DNA of 64,000 bases from Nodosilinea sp. FACHB-141 (lineage in GTDB: Bacteria; Cyanobacteriota; Cyanobacteriia; Phormidesmidales; Phormidesmidaceae). The notes beneath the pieces are model-generated. The model worked only from the letters and a program-made list of their open reading frames with translations, had not been told where the DNA came from and ran no database searches. Position numbers and translations under genes: made by a program. The stretch lies in contig NZ_JACJPP010000015.1 of NCBI RefSeq assembly GCF_014696135.1, positions 284,628 to 348,627 on the forward strand, written 5' to 3'. This document shows positions 37,754 through 47,756 of the stretch, piece by piece (positions within the stretch are counted from its first letter, which is position 1; each line of letters begins with the position of its first letter).

Positions 37754-38647
37754 ATGGGTAATGTCAAGCTGATACTGGCGCTTTTACAGGGCTTAGTTCG
37801 TTTAGCACAGCGGCAGCTCTTAAAACTTTTCAAACGGCCCTGGGTGCGATGGTATATGCGTTTGGGCCATGGCACCAAAGGCGCGTTCTATGGCCTGATC
37901 GGTCTATTCGCCCTCAACGATATTATTCACGACCAGCCTATCGTGGCGGGTAGTGAGGCGGTGCTCGCCGACCTGGAGCGTTGGCCCTTGGGTAGTGGGA
38001 TACTTGGACTGCTAGCGTTTGGCCTGCTTGGTTATGTTCTGTGGCGCTCAATACAGGCCAGTATTGACCCGGGTCAGACAGAAGCGTTGAACATTCGCCA
38101 GGTGCTCCAGCGCTGCGGCTATGTTGTCAGTGGTCTAACCTACCTAGGCCTTGCTCGGAGCGCGGCTAAACTGTCCCTTAACTTGGTTGTCGATTTTGAC
38201 GACACGATAGAAGGTCTGGCCTCCGTTCTATTTGAGCGAGAGGTAGGCCCCTGGATGCTTTTGGGCGCTGGTTTTGGCGTTATGGCAGTGGGTTGCCTCT
38301 ATATTTACGGGGCCGCCTCCGGTGGCTACATCAACGATTTTCATCGCGACCTCTCTCGCCCTATTAGGCGATGGGTAATAGTCATCGGCAAAGTTGGCAT
38401 TACGGCTCGCGGAGTTGGCTTCGTTTTAATTGGGGCATACCTGATCAAAGCCGCCTATCTGGTTGACGATAAATCTGCCGGTGGGCTGGGCAATGTGTTT
38501 GACGAGCTAGATGAAGAATTTTTGGGCGAATACTGGCTGGGCGCGATCGCATTTGGCTTTTTGGCCTACGCCGTCTATATGATTGTTGCAGCCTGCTATC
38601 GCCAGTTTCCAACGCTCAACCCGCCAGCCGCAGCCAAAAACGATTAA
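37754..38647 (+). CDS. DUF1206 membrane protein
   Basis: A 297-residue membrane protein with six predicted helices in three repeats of a helix pair, the DUF1206 arrangement. Repeats begin near LGHGTKGAFYGLIGLFALND, RCGYVVSGLTYLGLARSA and KVGITARGVGFVLIGAYLIK, each with a conserved G..ARG.. or similar. Loops are short and acidic at the end (FDELDEEFLGEYW). Function unknown. I chose the ATG at 37754 over an upstream TTG. Confidence 0.85.
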   Translation: MGNVKLILALLQGLVRLAQRQLLKLFKRPWVRWYMRLGHGTKGAFYGLIGLFALNDIIHDQPIVAGSEAVLADLERWPLGSGILGLLAFGLLGYVLWRSIQASIDPGQTEALNIRQVLQRCGYVVSGLTYLGLARSAAKLSLNLVVDFDDTIEGLASVLFEREVGPWMLLGAGFGVMAVGCLYIYGAASGGYINDFHRDLSRPIRRWVIVIGKVGITARGVGFVLIGAYLIKAAYLVDDKSAGGLGNVFDELDEEFLGEYWLGAIAFGFLAYAVYMIVAACYRQFPTLNPPAAAKND

Positions 38648-38749
38648 TCTCTGCGAATTGCAAATACCAGCAATGAGCCATTTTGGAAAAACTAAAGTCG
38701 TCAGCTTGTAGGGTCGCTATACCAGTAGGTTTGAGATGAGCAATTAGCT

Positions 38750-39808
38750 ATGCTACAGCGACACAGATGGGATAAACGCTATTGGCTAGCGCTCCTGCCA
38801 CTAATGGTCACGGGCCTGCTAATGCATATTAGCTTTTGGTTTACACCCGCCAACGATTTGATGGGTGAAGACATTTACTACATCTGGCTAGAAGGCAAAA
38901 GAATTATTGCTGGAGAAAACCCCTACACCAGAGTTTTGGCTAGCGACATGAGGGACAACGATAAGTACGCCACCTACTTTCCTTTGGCCTATCTCCTCTC
39001 TGCCCTGGTTCAAAAAATTGGGTTTTCAGAATTTTTAGACTGGCTCTATTTATGGCGACCGCTTTCGTTTTCGTTTCACATGGGCATAGTCGCCTTGGCA
39101 TTGAGATATTTCTGTGCGCGAGGCCTGTGGCTGCTCGGTTTTACCGCCTCCGCTATTCTCCTGTTGGGTCGATGGAGCGTCTATGTTACAAGGGTTCACC
39201 ATCTTGAATTCGCAGCCGTCTTTTTTTTGATGCTTTCTTTAGTGCTCTTGACAGAGAAACCCAGGCTGTCATTGCTGGCCTTTAGCATTTCCCTAGGGAT
39301 CAAACAGATTGCGATCTTCCTGCTGCCACTTTATTTGGTCCACCTCTGGGTCAACGGCACTAAAGATAGACGAATTCAAACAGTAGGTTGGAGCTTTCTG
39401 ATCATCCTAAGTGTTCCAGTTTTAACCTCGCTACCGTTTTTATTCTGGAATACGGAAGGTTTTTTTAAGTCCATTCTCTTTTCGGCTACTCGTGCCGGCA
39501 GCTTGCATGTTGAAGGTGCGCCTTCCCTTGACGTGATTTTCTCTCAAAACATGCCTTGGTTGGTAGGTCTAAAGGCTAAGCTGCTGATGCTATTGCTGAT
39601 GGGGCTGGTTTATCTGAGCTTCTGGAAAGAAAGAATCACTATCTTGGCTTCCTCCGCTGTGGTAATGATGGTGTTTCTTTACTTCAACTCAGTGCTATTT
39701 CTACAGTATTTTTTGTGGCCTTTGAGTTTAACGCTGTTAGCGCTGGTTGAACTAGTACCGCCTTTGCCATCGCAAAATTTGGCGAGAGTTGATTGCAACG
39801 ACCTTTAG
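38750..39808 (+). CDS. Multi-span membrane protein, GT-C glycosyltransferase-like
   Basis: A 352-residue protein with about nine membrane helices. The first periplasmic loop, LMGEDIYYIWLEGKRIIAGENPYTRV, with acidic residues and the GxNPY motif, resembles GT-C glycosyltransferases of the DUF2029/GT87 type that use polyprenyl-phosphate sugars. Other marks are YFPLAYLLSALV and GIKQIAIFLLPLYLV, the latter also seen in GT87 proteins. It is more AT-rich than its left neighbour. Function by analogy only. Confidence 0.65.
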   Translation: MLQRHRWDKRYWLALLPLMVTGLLMHISFWFTPANDLMGEDIYYIWLEGKRIIAGENPYTRVLASDMRDNDKYATYFPLAYLLSALVQKIGFSEFLDWLYLWRPLSFSFHMGIVALALRYFCARGLWLLGFTASAILLLGRWSVYVTRVHHLEFAAVFFLMLSLVLLTEKPRLSLLAFSISLGIKQIAIFLLPLYLVHLWVNGTKDRRIQTVGWSFLIILSVPVLTSLPFLFWNTEGFFKSILFSATRAGSLHVEGAPSLDVIFSQNMPWLVGLKAKLLMLLLMGLVYLSFWKERITILASSAVVMMVFLYFNSVLFLQYFLWPLSLTLLALVELVPPLPSQNLARVDCNDL

Positions 39809-39915
39809 GAAAACAAACTTTAAAGAAAAAAGTCTGATTGGCGTATCCCAAAACGTCAGGATTTGACCATGCCAAACATTTTTTCGCTCTTCTATTTTCG
39901 CTCTGTTGCTATAGC

Positions 39916-41229
39916 TTATTCTGCTTCTGAAACTACTCCAGAGTTGTAGGTGGCCCAAGTTTGGCGCAGCCAGGGATGAATCTCGCGCGGGTAGAGCAGC
40001 CAGGTGCGCTCATAGGACTGGCTAAGGGCCTGCACCAGAGGCGAGATATCTTTGATGTCGGTAAAGGCGTTGTCGCTGTGCAGGCAAATGCCTTCGTTAT
40101 AGGTGGTATAACCTCGGCTCCAAGTGCGGCGCAGACCGCTGTAGTTTTCGCCGCTGTAACCCTGCTGCTCTAAATGGGTGCGAACTGCGTGGAGAAAGTC
40201 ATTCTGCTGGTCCGCTGAGAGCCGGGTGATTTCCAAGGTCTTGAGTAGATCGCGATCGAGGTAGCGGCGGCACAGGTCAGCTAGCAACGGGTCAGGGCTG
40301 TGCCGCCATCGCTGGAGGTGGTAGGTGAACACAATATCGTCACCGGCCAGATAGGTATCTAGGGAGAGTGGGCGATCGGGGGTGAGCAGCCAAGCGGTCA
40401 CCGTAGGATCAGCCTCTAGCTTGCCAACGAGTAAATCGGCTCTGGCCCGCTCAAAGGCCCGCTCTAGCAGCCAGGTAACGGAAATATTTTTGGGGTGGTT
40501 GTACACCTGCACATACATAAAGTGGCGCACCACCAGGTAGTGCTCGATCGCAGACAATCCCTTATGAGCCACCACCAGCCGACCGCTCTGGGGCTCAAAC
40601 CGCAGGGCCATCAAAATGCGATCGAGATCGAGCTGGCCATAGCTAGCCCCAGTGAAGTAGCTATCGCGCAGCAGGTAGTCGAGGCGATCGCAGTCCAGCT
40701 GACTCGACACCAGCTGCCACACCAGCGCGACGGGGTGCTCGTGGGTGTAGACCTGGTCCACGGCTGCCGCCAGCCCCTCGGCCCGCGCCTCTAGGGCATC
40801 GTGAATCTCCGGCAGTTCGCGAATCATGCGGCGGGTCCAGTGCTCGTGCTGAAGGCCAAACACCTCTTCGGCGGTGTGGCTAAAGGGGCCGTGACCAATG
40901 TCGTGGAGCAGGGCCGCCACCAGCACCGTAGCCCGGTAGGGGGCTAGCTCAGGGTAGCGGCGCTGGATCTGGTCAAAGGCGCGCCGGGCGATCGCCATCA
41001 CCCCCAACGAATGGGTAAAGCGCGAGCTTTCGGCCCCGTGAAAGGTGAGGCTGGCCGGGCCGAGCTGACGAATCCGCCGCAGTCGCTGAAACGCTGGGGT
41101 ATCGATGAGCTGAGTCAGCAGCGCCTCGTCGGGGTCGCTGGCGTGGAGAGTAATCGCGCCGTGGAGCGGGTCGTGATACGAGCGACTGGCCTTGGGCGGC
41201 CCTGCCTGGGACAAAGATTCAGGATGCAT
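39916..41229 (-). CDS. HD-domain phosphohydrolase (SAMHD1/dGTPase-like)
   Basis: A 437-residue cytosolic metal-dependent phosphohydrolase. The start YHDPLHGAITLH, RLRRIRQLGPASLTFHGAESSRFTHSLGV, then LLHDIGHGPFSHTAEE (HD motif, about residues 107-122) and DCDRLDYLLRDS define the HD family close to SAMHD1 and YdhJ-type proteins, so dNTP hydrolysis is plausible. Its start codon overlaps the end of ctpA by 11 bases on the same strand, so translation is likely coupled. Confidence 0.9.
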   Translation of the reverse strand: MHPESLSQAGPPKASRSYHDPLHGAITLHASDPDEALLTQLIDTPAFQRLRRIRQLGPASLTFHGAESSRFTHSLGVMAIARRAFDQIQRRYPELAPYRATVLVAALLHDIGHGPFSHTAEEVFGLQHEHWTRRMIRELPEIHDALEARAEGLAAAVDQVYTHEHPVALVWQLVSSQLDCDRLDYLLRDSYFTGASYGQLDLDRILMALRFEPQSGRLVVAHKGLSAIEHYLVVRHFMYVQVYNHPKNISVTWLLERAFERARADLLVGKLEADPTVTAWLLTPDRPLSLDTYLAGDDIVFTYHLQRWRHSPDPLLADLCRRYLDRDLLKTLEITRLSADQQNDFLHAVRTHLEQQGYSGENYSGLRRTWSRGYTTYNEGICLHSDNAFTDIKDISPLVQALSQSYERTWLLYPREIHPWLRQTWATYNSGVVSEAE

Positions 41230-42460
41230 TGGCTAGGACCGTGGCTTGACTCAGCATCTCTAGCGCCGCCTGGTATTGGGGGTCGTCATCGGTGGCCACG
41301 GTGTCACGGCTGAGGGGCACGCTGGCGACGATGCGATCGGGACGAATTCCCAGTTTATTGATGTCGTGGTGGGCCGGGGTTTCGTATTTGGCCACGGTGA
41401 CCGCCAGCCCTGCCCCGTCCGACAGGTCAAACAGCGACTGAATTAGCCCCTTGCCAAAGGTGGTGCTGCCCACCAGGGTAGCCCGGCCGTTGTCCTGCAA
41501 CGCCCCGGCCAAAATTTCGCTGGCGCTGGCGGTGCCCTCGTTGACTAGCACTACCAGGGGCGCATCGGTAATTGCCTGACCAAACGCCTCAAAGCTATCT
41601 AGAATGCCCTGACGGTTAACCGTGTAGACAATCGTGCCCTGGGGCAGCCACAGCCGCGCAATCTCAATGCCAGACTGCAATAGCCCACCGGGGTTATTGC
41701 GCAAATCGAGTAGGTAGCCCTCTGCCCCCTGGTCAGCCAGCGTGCGAATTGCGGCGGTCACCTTCTCAGACGCATTGCCGTTGAACTGACTCAGCCGCAG
41801 GTAGCCTACTCGCTGCCCCGCAGGCGTTGTCTTGAGCGCTGCTACCACGGGGTTGAGGGTGATCACGTCGCGGGTCAGAGAAACCTGGCGAGCCGTGGTT
41901 TCATCGGGGCCACGCAGTTGTAGGGTAACGGTGGTGCCGCGCTGGCCCCGCATCCGGGCAGCGGCCTCATCTAGGGTTAATTCTGTCGTAGCCACACCAT
42001 CGATTTCTAGCACCACATCCTGGGGTTGAATGCCTGCCTGCTCTGCCGGGGATCCTTCGATGGGGGCAATCACCCGCAGCCAGCCAGGTTGCTCATCCTT
42101 AGAAATTTGCAGCCCTACTCCGGTCAGCGCGCCAGCGGTGCTGGTTTGCAAACTGCGGTACTGCTCGGGAGGCAGCAGCCGGGTGTAGGGGTCTTCTAAC
42201 CCTGCCAGCATGTCCTGAATGGCTTGGTAGGTATCGTCTCGACTGGCCAGGGCGCGATCGAGGGCTCGCTGGCGAGTAAACCACCAGTTTTGATGGTTGA
42301 AGGTGTCGTCTACGTAAGCCCGATTCACAATGCGCCACACCTCTGCTACCAGATTTTGCTCCTCAGTGAGGGCAAAGGCAGGGCCTGCTGATACCCCACC
42401 GACCACTAGCCCCATTAGGCAAAGGCTAAGAATAGAAAGACGCAACAGGGGTTTAATCAT
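41219..42460 (-). CDS. ctpA: Carboxyl-terminal processing protease CtpA
   Basis: A 413-residue S41 serine protease. A signal peptide (cleavage near VSAGPAFA) targets it to the lumen. A PDZ domain (about residues 105-190) has GVGLQISKD and IQPQDVVLEIDG. The catalytic Ser312 is in NEGTASASEILAGAL and Lys337 in TTFGKGLIQS, 25 residues apart as in the algal D1 processing protease. CtpA-type enzymes trim pre-D1, allowing assembly of the manganese cluster; psbA with a cleavable tail lies 21 kb away. It is divergent from petB and followed by the overlapping HD gene. Confidence 0.94.
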   Translation of the reverse strand: MIKPLLRLSILSLCLMGLVVGGVSAGPAFALTEEQNLVAEVWRIVNRAYVDDTFNHQNWWFTRQRALDRALASRDDTYQAIQDMLAGLEDPYTRLLPPEQYRSLQTSTAGALTGVGLQISKDEQPGWLRVIAPIEGSPAEQAGIQPQDVVLEIDGVATTELTLDEAAARMRGQRGTTVTLQLRGPDETTARQVSLTRDVITLNPVVAALKTTPAGQRVGYLRLSQFNGNASEKVTAAIRTLADQGAEGYLLDLRNNPGGLLQSGIEIARLWLPQGTIVYTVNRQGILDSFEAFGQAITDAPLVVLVNEGTASASEILAGALQDNGRATLVGSTTFGKGLIQSLFDLSDGAGLAVTVAKYETPAHHDINKLGIRPDRIVASVPLSRDTVATDDDPQYQAALEMLSQATVLANAS

Positions 42461-42929
42461 AAACGCAGGGCAGAGGCAGGCAGTAGATTGAAGGTAAACG
42501 AAATATGGCGTTGACCAGCGTTTCTAGCTCATAGAAAGCCTGGGTTAAGGATCAACGATATCCCTAGCCATTCGGTCAGCGCTTCACATTAGTTTATTCT
42601 GATCATTTTTTTACTGATTGCGCCCAACCGGCAGAAATAGCGCTTCTTTGCCAGGTTCACTAGGCCTGATGGTGAGACAGTATCTAGCTATCTCCGCGAC
42701 CCTTGCGCAGTAATGTAACAGAATATTTCAAAATTACGGCAGGGGTCTAATTTATCTCCCTGAGCTAGCGTGGGCCTGGGGTGAGCCTTTTGCCCTAGTT
42801 GCCCGTTCTGGGGATGGCAGGAAGCGCCCCAGGCCTTAGAATTTAGGGTAGAGAGTTTAACGTTGCCATTACGGCTATGTTACATTTTTCATTGACGGCA
42901 ATTATTGAATATATAGAGTTACCCGCTTC
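42461..42929. promoter_or_regulatory. ctpA/petB divergent promoter region
   Basis: A 469-base spacer holding both promoters. The last 90 bases before petB are AT-rich (TTATTGAATATATAGAG), a plausible petB promoter. No RNA gene is visible. Confidence 0.45.
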
Positions 42930-43598
42930 ATGTTTACTAAGCAAGTTACCGACTCTAAGGCCTTCCAATGGTTTAACGAGCGGCTAGAGATTCAGGCCCT
43001 GGCCGATGACGTCTCTAGCAAGTATGTGCCGCCCCACGTCAATATTTTCTATTGCCTGGGTGGCATAACCCTGACCTGCTTCCTGATCCAGTTTGCCACT
43101 GGGTTTGCGATGACCTTCTACTACAAACCCACGGTCACTGAAGCATTCAGTTCTGTGCAGTATCTGATGACCGACGTCAACTTCGGCTGGCTGATCCGGT
43201 CTATCCACCGCTGGTCCGCCAGCATGATGGTGCTGATGATGCTTCTCCACGTGTTTCGGGTGTATCTCACTGGCGGCTTCAAGAAGCCCCGCGAGCTGAC
43301 CTGGGTAACCGGCGTGGTGCTGGCCGTCATCACGGTGACCTTTGGCGTTACTGGCTACTCCCTTCCCTGGGATCAGGTAGGTTACTGGGCGGTGAAGATT
43401 GTGTCTGGGGTGCCCGGTGCCATTCCTGTGGTGGGCTCTACTGTGGTTGAGCTGATGCGCGGCGGTGAGGCCGTTGGGCAATCGACGCTGACCCGCTTTT
43501 ACAGCCTGCACACCTTTGTTCTGCCTTGGGCGATCGCGGTGTTCATGCTGCTGCACTTCCTGATGATTCGCAAGCAGGGTATCTCTGGCCCTCTCTAG
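42930..43598 (+). CDS. petB: Cytochrome b6
   Basis: A 222-residue thylakoid membrane subunit of the cytochrome b6f complex. It has four membrane helices carrying haems b, and Cys42 in [11 protein letters not shown] is the covalent attachment site for haem cn. The start [15 protein letters not shown] is the usual cyanobacterial one. Other marks are [36 protein letters not shown] and the end [11 protein letters not shown]. petD follows 156 bases downstream, the standard operon. Confidence 0.98.
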   Translation: MFTKQVTDSKAFQWFNERLEIQALADDVSSKYVPPHVNIFYCLGGITLTCFLIQFATGFAMTFYYKPTVTEAFSSVQYLMTDVNFGWLIRSIHRWSASMMVLMMLLHVFRVYLTGGFKKPRELTWVTGVVLAVITVTFGVTGYSLPWDQVGYWAVKIVSGVPGAIPVVGSTVVELMRGGEAVGQSTLTRFYSLHTFVLPWAIAVFMLLHFLMIRKQGISGPL

Positions 43599-43754
43599 GG
43601 TTCCAGAGCCGATGGGAGCCGTTGCTAAGGCAGGCTCCTGAGTGCGCAAGTGTTTGAGGGCATGACGTTTAGTTTCGGCTGTACCGATTGCCCTGGATGA
43701 ATGGTTTAGACTTTGGGCCTGGCCCAACTGGCTGTAACAGGAGAAGTTTTTTCA

Positions 43755-44237
43755 ATGGCGACCATTAAAAAGCCGGATCTGAGCGATCCTAAGTTAAGAG
43801 ACTTGCTCAAGCAGGGCATGGGCCACAACTACTACGGCGAACCCGCCTGGCCCAACGACCTGCTCTACATTTTCCCCGTGGTGATTTTGGGCACCATTGC
43901 CTGCTGTGTTGGGCTGGCTGTGCTAGACCCTGCACTGGTGGGTGAGCCCGCTGACCCCTTTGCCACCCCCCTAGAAATTTTGCCGGAGTGGTACCTGTAC
44001 CCCACCTTCCAGATTCTGCGGATTGTGCCGAGCAAGCTGCTGGGTATTGGCGCGATGACGGCTATTCCTTTGGGGCTGATGCTGGTTCCCTTTATCGAGA
44101 ACGTCAATAAGTTCCAAAACCCCTTCCGCCGTCCTCTGGCCACCACGCTGTTTCTGCTGGGAACTGCGGCAACCCTATGGTTGGGCATTGGGGCGACTTT
44201 CCCCATTCAGGAATCGCTGACCCTGGGCCTGTTCTAG
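43755..44237 (+). CDS. petD: Cytochrome b6f subunit IV
   Basis: A 160-residue thylakoid protein with three membrane helices that completes the quinol site of the b6f complex. The start [18 protein letters not shown] is typical, and the PEWY motif is in [18 protein letters not shown] chose the ATG at 43755 rather than one 14 codons upstream. It is transcribed with petB and followed by a strong terminator. Confidence 0.98.
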   Translation: MATIKKPDLSDPKLRDLLKQGMGHNYYGEPAWPNDLLYIFPVVILGTIACCVGLAVLDPALVGEPADPFATPLEILPEWYLYPTFQILRIVPSKLLGIGAMTAIPLGLMLVPFIENVNKFQNPFRRPLATTLFLLGTAATLWLGIGATFPIQESLTLGLF

Positions 44238-44260
44238 GCGGCTAACTCTAGCCAACATGC

Positions 44261-44301
44261 AAGACCTGCGTAGAACTGTATCGTTTTACGCAGGTCTTTT
44301 T
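44261..44301 (+). terminator. Rho-independent terminator of petBD
   Basis: AAGACCTGCGTA pairs perfectly with TACGCAGGTCTT over a 14-base loop and is followed by TTT. It is 24 bases after the petD stop codon. Confidence 0.93.
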
Positions 44302-44369
44302 GCTGGAGGTGTACTCTTTCGCTAAGCTACGTTTAGGGAACTCTGGTAGGCGTTGATACAGGAGTGGCT

Positions 44370-44816
44370 ATGGCACGGGTGAGCACCAGAAAAGAGCATT
44401 TGCAGGTGGCTAGCAAGCTGGATGTAGTCGCCCAGGTGCAGCGCTGGTTTCACGATACCTGTCGATCGCTAGAGGGAGAGTCAGCTTGGGTGAGCAACCA
44501 CTGCGATCGCCTGGCCCTGGCCCTCACTGAAGGCTTTACTAACGCGGTGCGCCACGCCCACGCCCACCTGCCCGCCGACACTGACATTGACATCGACCTC
44601 TCCCTAGCCGCCGACTGCGTTGAAATTCGCATTTGGGATCACGGCGACCCCTTTAACCCAGAGCTACTGCCCGAACCCCAGCCCGGCGAACTACTGGAGA
44701 GCGGCTACGGCTGGTTTTTGCTGCGCCGCCTGGCCGACAAGGTCACCTACCATCGCTCTAAGGATGGGCGCAACTGCCTTTCCATCGTCAAGTACGGCAC
44801 TTTTCCTACCTATTAG
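44370..44816 (+). CDS. RsbW-like anti-sigma regulatory factor (serine/threonine kinase)
   Basis: A 148-residue HATPase-fold protein of the RsbW/SpoIIAB group, which binds or phosphorylates partner-switch proteins. The N box is LALTEGFTNAVRHAH (about residues 51-65), and the G1 box is IWDHGDPF, then ESGYGWFLLRRLADKV. No antagonist or sigma factor is adjacent. AGGAG lies six bases before the ATG at 44370, deciding it over a GTG two codons upstream. Confidence 0.88.
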   Translation: MARVSTRKEHLQVASKLDVVAQVQRWFHDTCRSLEGESAWVSNHCDRLALALTEGFTNAVRHAHAHLPADTDIDIDLSLAADCVEIRIWDHGDPFNPELLPEPQPGELLESGYGWFLLRRLADKVTYHRSKDGRNCLSIVKYGTFPTY

Positions 44817-44899
44817 GCCGCATTGGAAGTTGTTTGCCGCTGCCAAGGGCAGCGTTTTGGGTAGCCTAGGGAGACTTGGCTGTTGTTGTGCTGTCAGCT

Positions 44900-46114
44900 A
44901 TGGGTTCTTCCGCCACTAATCAGCCCATTGTTCAGAGGGGCACTGAAGACAGGTTTACCGGAATCTCAACGGTTTCTCACTCAGAGAAACAGGGATCGCT
45001 GGTCTTTGTCTTCCTCGAAATTTTTTCCTGGGAGGGGGGCATTCAGTCCTACGTCAAGGATGTGTTGGCGGCTTACCTAGAGCAGTCTCATCCTGCTCCC
45101 GCCGATGTTTTTTTGCTGCGGGATGGGCCAGACTGTCTAAATCCCTACGATCGCTCCCCTCTGCGATTTCACTATTTGGCGTCGGCGTCGCCAGCGGTAG
45201 GGCGAGCCAGGCTGCTTGCGGCACTGCTAAAGCATTTGATGCTCCAGCGACCGAGCCAGGTAGTCTGTGGCCACGTGCTGCTGCTGCCGCTGGTCTCGAC
45301 CCTCTGCCGCTGGCTTAGGCTTCCCTGCACGGTGATGATCTACGGCAAGGAGGTGTGGGAGCCGCTGCCCGAGCGCGAGCAGAAGGCACTACGCCAAGCC
45401 AACTGGATTTGGGCGATCAGCCGCTACAGCCGCGATCGCGCCTGCACTGCCAATGGTCTAGACCCGGACAAGGTGTTCATGGTTCCCTGCGCGGTAGATG
45501 GCGATCGCTTTAGCCCTGGCCTCGCTGACCCGGCTTTGGTGGAGGCCTATGGCCTGACCAACTGTCGGGTGCTGATGACCGTCGCCCGCCTGTGGTCCGG
45601 GGATATCTACAAGGGCGTGGATGTCACGATTCGGGCGCTGCCCGCCATCGCCGCCGCTGAGCCTACGGTGAAATATCTGGTGATTGGCCGAGGTGATGAC
45701 CAGCCGCGGCTGGCGGCTTTGGCTGAGGAGTTGGGAGTGAGCGATCGCGTCGTGTTTGCCGGGTTTGTGCCCACCGAGGCCCTGGTCGCCCACTACCGCC
45801 TAGCCGACGCCTACGTCATGCCCTCCCAGGAGGGCTTTGGCATTGTCTACCTAGAGGCGATGGCCTGCGGTTTGCCGGTGCTCTCTGGCGACCAGGATGG
45901 CTCAGCTGACCCCTTGCAAGACGGGCGGCTCGGCTGGCGAGTGCCCCACCGCAACCCCGACGCAGTAGCCGCCGCCTGTATCGAGATGCTGGCTGGTTAC
46001 GACCCGCGCTGTCAGGGAGCGTGGCTGCGGCAGGAGGCACTGGCGGCCTTTGGCACCTCGGCTCTAGCCGGTCATTTGGAGCGCGCGATCGCCCGCTCTT
46101 TAGTAGCGGAGTAG
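44900..46114 (+). CDS. Glycosyltransferase family 4
   Basis: A 404-residue GT-B glycosyltransferase. Marks are FSWEGGIQSYVKDVLAAYL at the N-terminal acceptor domain, VMIYGKEVWEP, WAISRYSRD and the donor-site motif SQEGFGIVYLEAMACGLPV (EX7E, about residue 310-330). Substrate unknown; exopolysaccharide or lipopolysaccharide synthesis is common for this family. I chose the ATG at 44900 over an upstream TTG. Confidence 0.9.
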   Translation: MGSSATNQPIVQRGTEDRFTGISTVSHSEKQGSLVFVFLEIFSWEGGIQSYVKDVLAAYLEQSHPAPADVFLLRDGPDCLNPYDRSPLRFHYLASASPAVGRARLLAALLKHLMLQRPSQVVCGHVLLLPLVSTLCRWLRLPCTVMIYGKEVWEPLPEREQKALRQANWIWAISRYSRDRACTANGLDPDKVFMVPCAVDGDRFSPGLADPALVEAYGLTNCRVLMTVARLWSGDIYKGVDVTIRALPAIAAAEPTVKYLVIGRGDDQPRLAALAEELGVSDRVVFAGFVPTEALVAHYRLADAYVMPSQEGFGIVYLEAMACGLPVLSGDQDGSADPLQDGRLGWRVPHRNPDAVAAACIEMLAGYDPRCQGAWLRQEALAAFGTSALAGHLERAIARSLVAE

Positions 46115-46198
46115 CCCCAGCGCTAGAATACAGAGTTAAGGCTAGGGTCTGGTCAATCCGGTTTAAGCCCCTGCCTGTGCCGTGCGGAGAATGCCCCT

Positions 46199-46594
46199 GT
46201 GAACCCAAATAGCTCTAAACAAGTTCAAGTTAACTTTTCGGGCCTGGGCTGCTGGCTCACCCTGATTGGGGTGGTCTGGCTGCTGGGGGCCGTCGGTCTG
46301 GGCTGGCTGGTGAAGTCGCTAGCGGTGCTGGTGGTGCTGTTACTGGTGGCCCCGGTGCTGGGGTTTATTGGGCTGCGATTTTGGCTGCGGCGCAACCTGG
46401 TGCAGGCTGCCTGTCCGGTGTGCTCCACCAACCTAACGGGAATCAAGGGGGCCGAAACTCGCTGCCTCAACTGTGGTACCCCGCTGCACGCCGAGATTGA
46501 CGGGTTCTCGCGAGTGGCAGAAGAGGGCACCATTGATATTACGGCGGTGGATGTCACCGTTGAGGCCAAACCCATTTTGCCCGAGGGAGATTAG
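46199..46594 (+). CDS. Membrane protein with zinc ribbon
   Basis: A 131-residue protein with two adjacent membrane helices (about residues 16-62) and a C-terminal zinc ribbon, CPVCSTN...CLNCGTP, with 15 residues between the CxxC pairs. The remaining tail is acidic. The GTG start at 46199 has GGAG upstream. Function unknown. Confidence 0.8.
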   Translation: MNPNSSKQVQVNFSGLGCWLTLIGVVWLLGAVGLGWLVKSLAVLVVLLLVAPVLGFIGLRFWLRRNLVQAACPVCSTNLTGIKGAETRCLNCGTPLHAEIDGFSRVAEEGTIDITAVDVTVEAKPILPEGD

Positions 46595-46812
46595 TACTTG
46601 ACTAGGGCGAGTGGTGACAGGCTTTAACCACTTGGGGTTTGGGTTTAAGGCAAGCCATGCACCTAAGACCTTGCACCCTGAACCTTACTCCCCACCAACT
46701 CATCACCTCGTTTTGGCAGACTCCTAGCCCGGCTACGGTTAACCGCTATGTCGAAGTGAGTCTGTGTTGTTAGGATAGATACCATAACGCTATAACCCTG
46801 GACCCCATCCCT

Positions 46813-47382
46813 ATGCCCGCCGCCATTCAAGTCGAAAAAACCAAGCTCAAGCAGCCGCCTTTGGAAATTCATACCATGGGCGATCGCGTGCTGCGCCAGC
46901 CCGCCAAGCGGGTGGCCAAGGTCGATGATGAAATTCGCGCCCTGGTGAAGGAAATGCTGCAAACCATGTACAGCGCCGACGGCATTGGTCTGGCAGCTCC
47001 CCAGGTGGCGGTCAACAAGCAGCTGCTGGTCGTTGATATCGATCCTGAGAACGCTGCGAACCAGCCCTTGGTGCTGATCAATCCCCAAATCGTCAAAGTT
47101 TCTAAGGACATTGCCACTGGGCAGGAGGGCTGCCTTAGCATTCCCGGCGTTTACCTTGACGTAGTTCGCCCTGCGGCGCTAGAAGTTGCCTACAAAGACG
47201 AGAATGGTCGCCCCAAAAAGCTCCAGGCCAACGAGCTGCTGGCCCGCTGCATTCTCCACGAGATGGATCACCTTGCCGGGGTGCTGTTTGTTGATCGGGT
47301 AGAAAACGCCTTGGCCCTCAACCAAGAGCTGAAAAAGAACGGCTTTTACGCCAAAGATGTGCAGCCGATCACAGCCCGCTAA
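46813..47382 (+). CDS. def: Peptide deformylase
   Basis: A 189-residue metalloenzyme that removes the formyl group from nascent proteins. The three motifs are present: GIGLAAPQV (57-65), EGCLSIPG with Cys107, and HEMDH with ligands His149 and His153 and catalytic Glu150. It has an N-terminal extension of about 15 residues and a C-terminal helix. It is monocistronic by spacing. Confidence 0.96.
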   Translation: MPAAIQVEKTKLKQPPLEIHTMGDRVLRQPAKRVAKVDDEIRALVKEMLQTMYSADGIGLAAPQVAVNKQLLVVDIDPENAANQPLVLINPQIVKVSKDIATGQEGCLSIPGVYLDVVRPAALEVAYKDENGRPKKLQANELLARCILHEMDHLAGVLFVDRVENALALNQELKKNGFYAKDVQPITAR

Positions 47383-47456
47383 TCGCTTTAGGGCCGTGGT
47401 ATGCTGCCTCGTTAGGGCCAGGCAATTGGCCCCCTTAGCCGTTTAGGAGAAACCCT

Positions 47457-47654
47457 GTGACCCCCAAGAGTGGCCTGTTGTTGGCTGGTTCCTGCGTTGC
47501 GGCAATCGCCGCAGTGGGCTCGATCTTTGAACTATCCTCCGGTAGCCCCGACTGGGGCACGGTGCCGACCACCGTCATCCTTGGTCTCTGCGTGCCGTTG
47601 GTGGGCGTCTTGTTTTACGCGGCCGTCAAAGACGCCAAGGCCAACCAAGAGTAA
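47457..47654 (+). CDS. Small two-helix membrane protein
   Basis: A 65-residue protein with two membrane helices (SGLLLAGSCVAAIAAVGSIF and TTVILGLCVPLVGVLFYAAV). AGGAG lies before the GTG start, which decides the start. It follows def by 74 bases. I recognise no family. Confidence 0.75.
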   Translation: MTPKSGLLLAGSCVAAIAAVGSIFELSSGSPDWGTVPTTVILGLCVPLVGVLFYAAVKDAKANQE

Positions 47655-47756
47655 GTCCATGGTTCTAGCCGCCTGCCTTAGAAGTCCTGGCAATTTTTGG
47701 CATCCTTCCTCTCTAAGCAGCGTCTACTATAGAAACCATTCATAGAGGACGGAGCC

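Noticed and set aside
42984..43727. Long reverse ORF antisense to petB
   Set aside because: A shadow of the high-GC coding strand; petB is certain.
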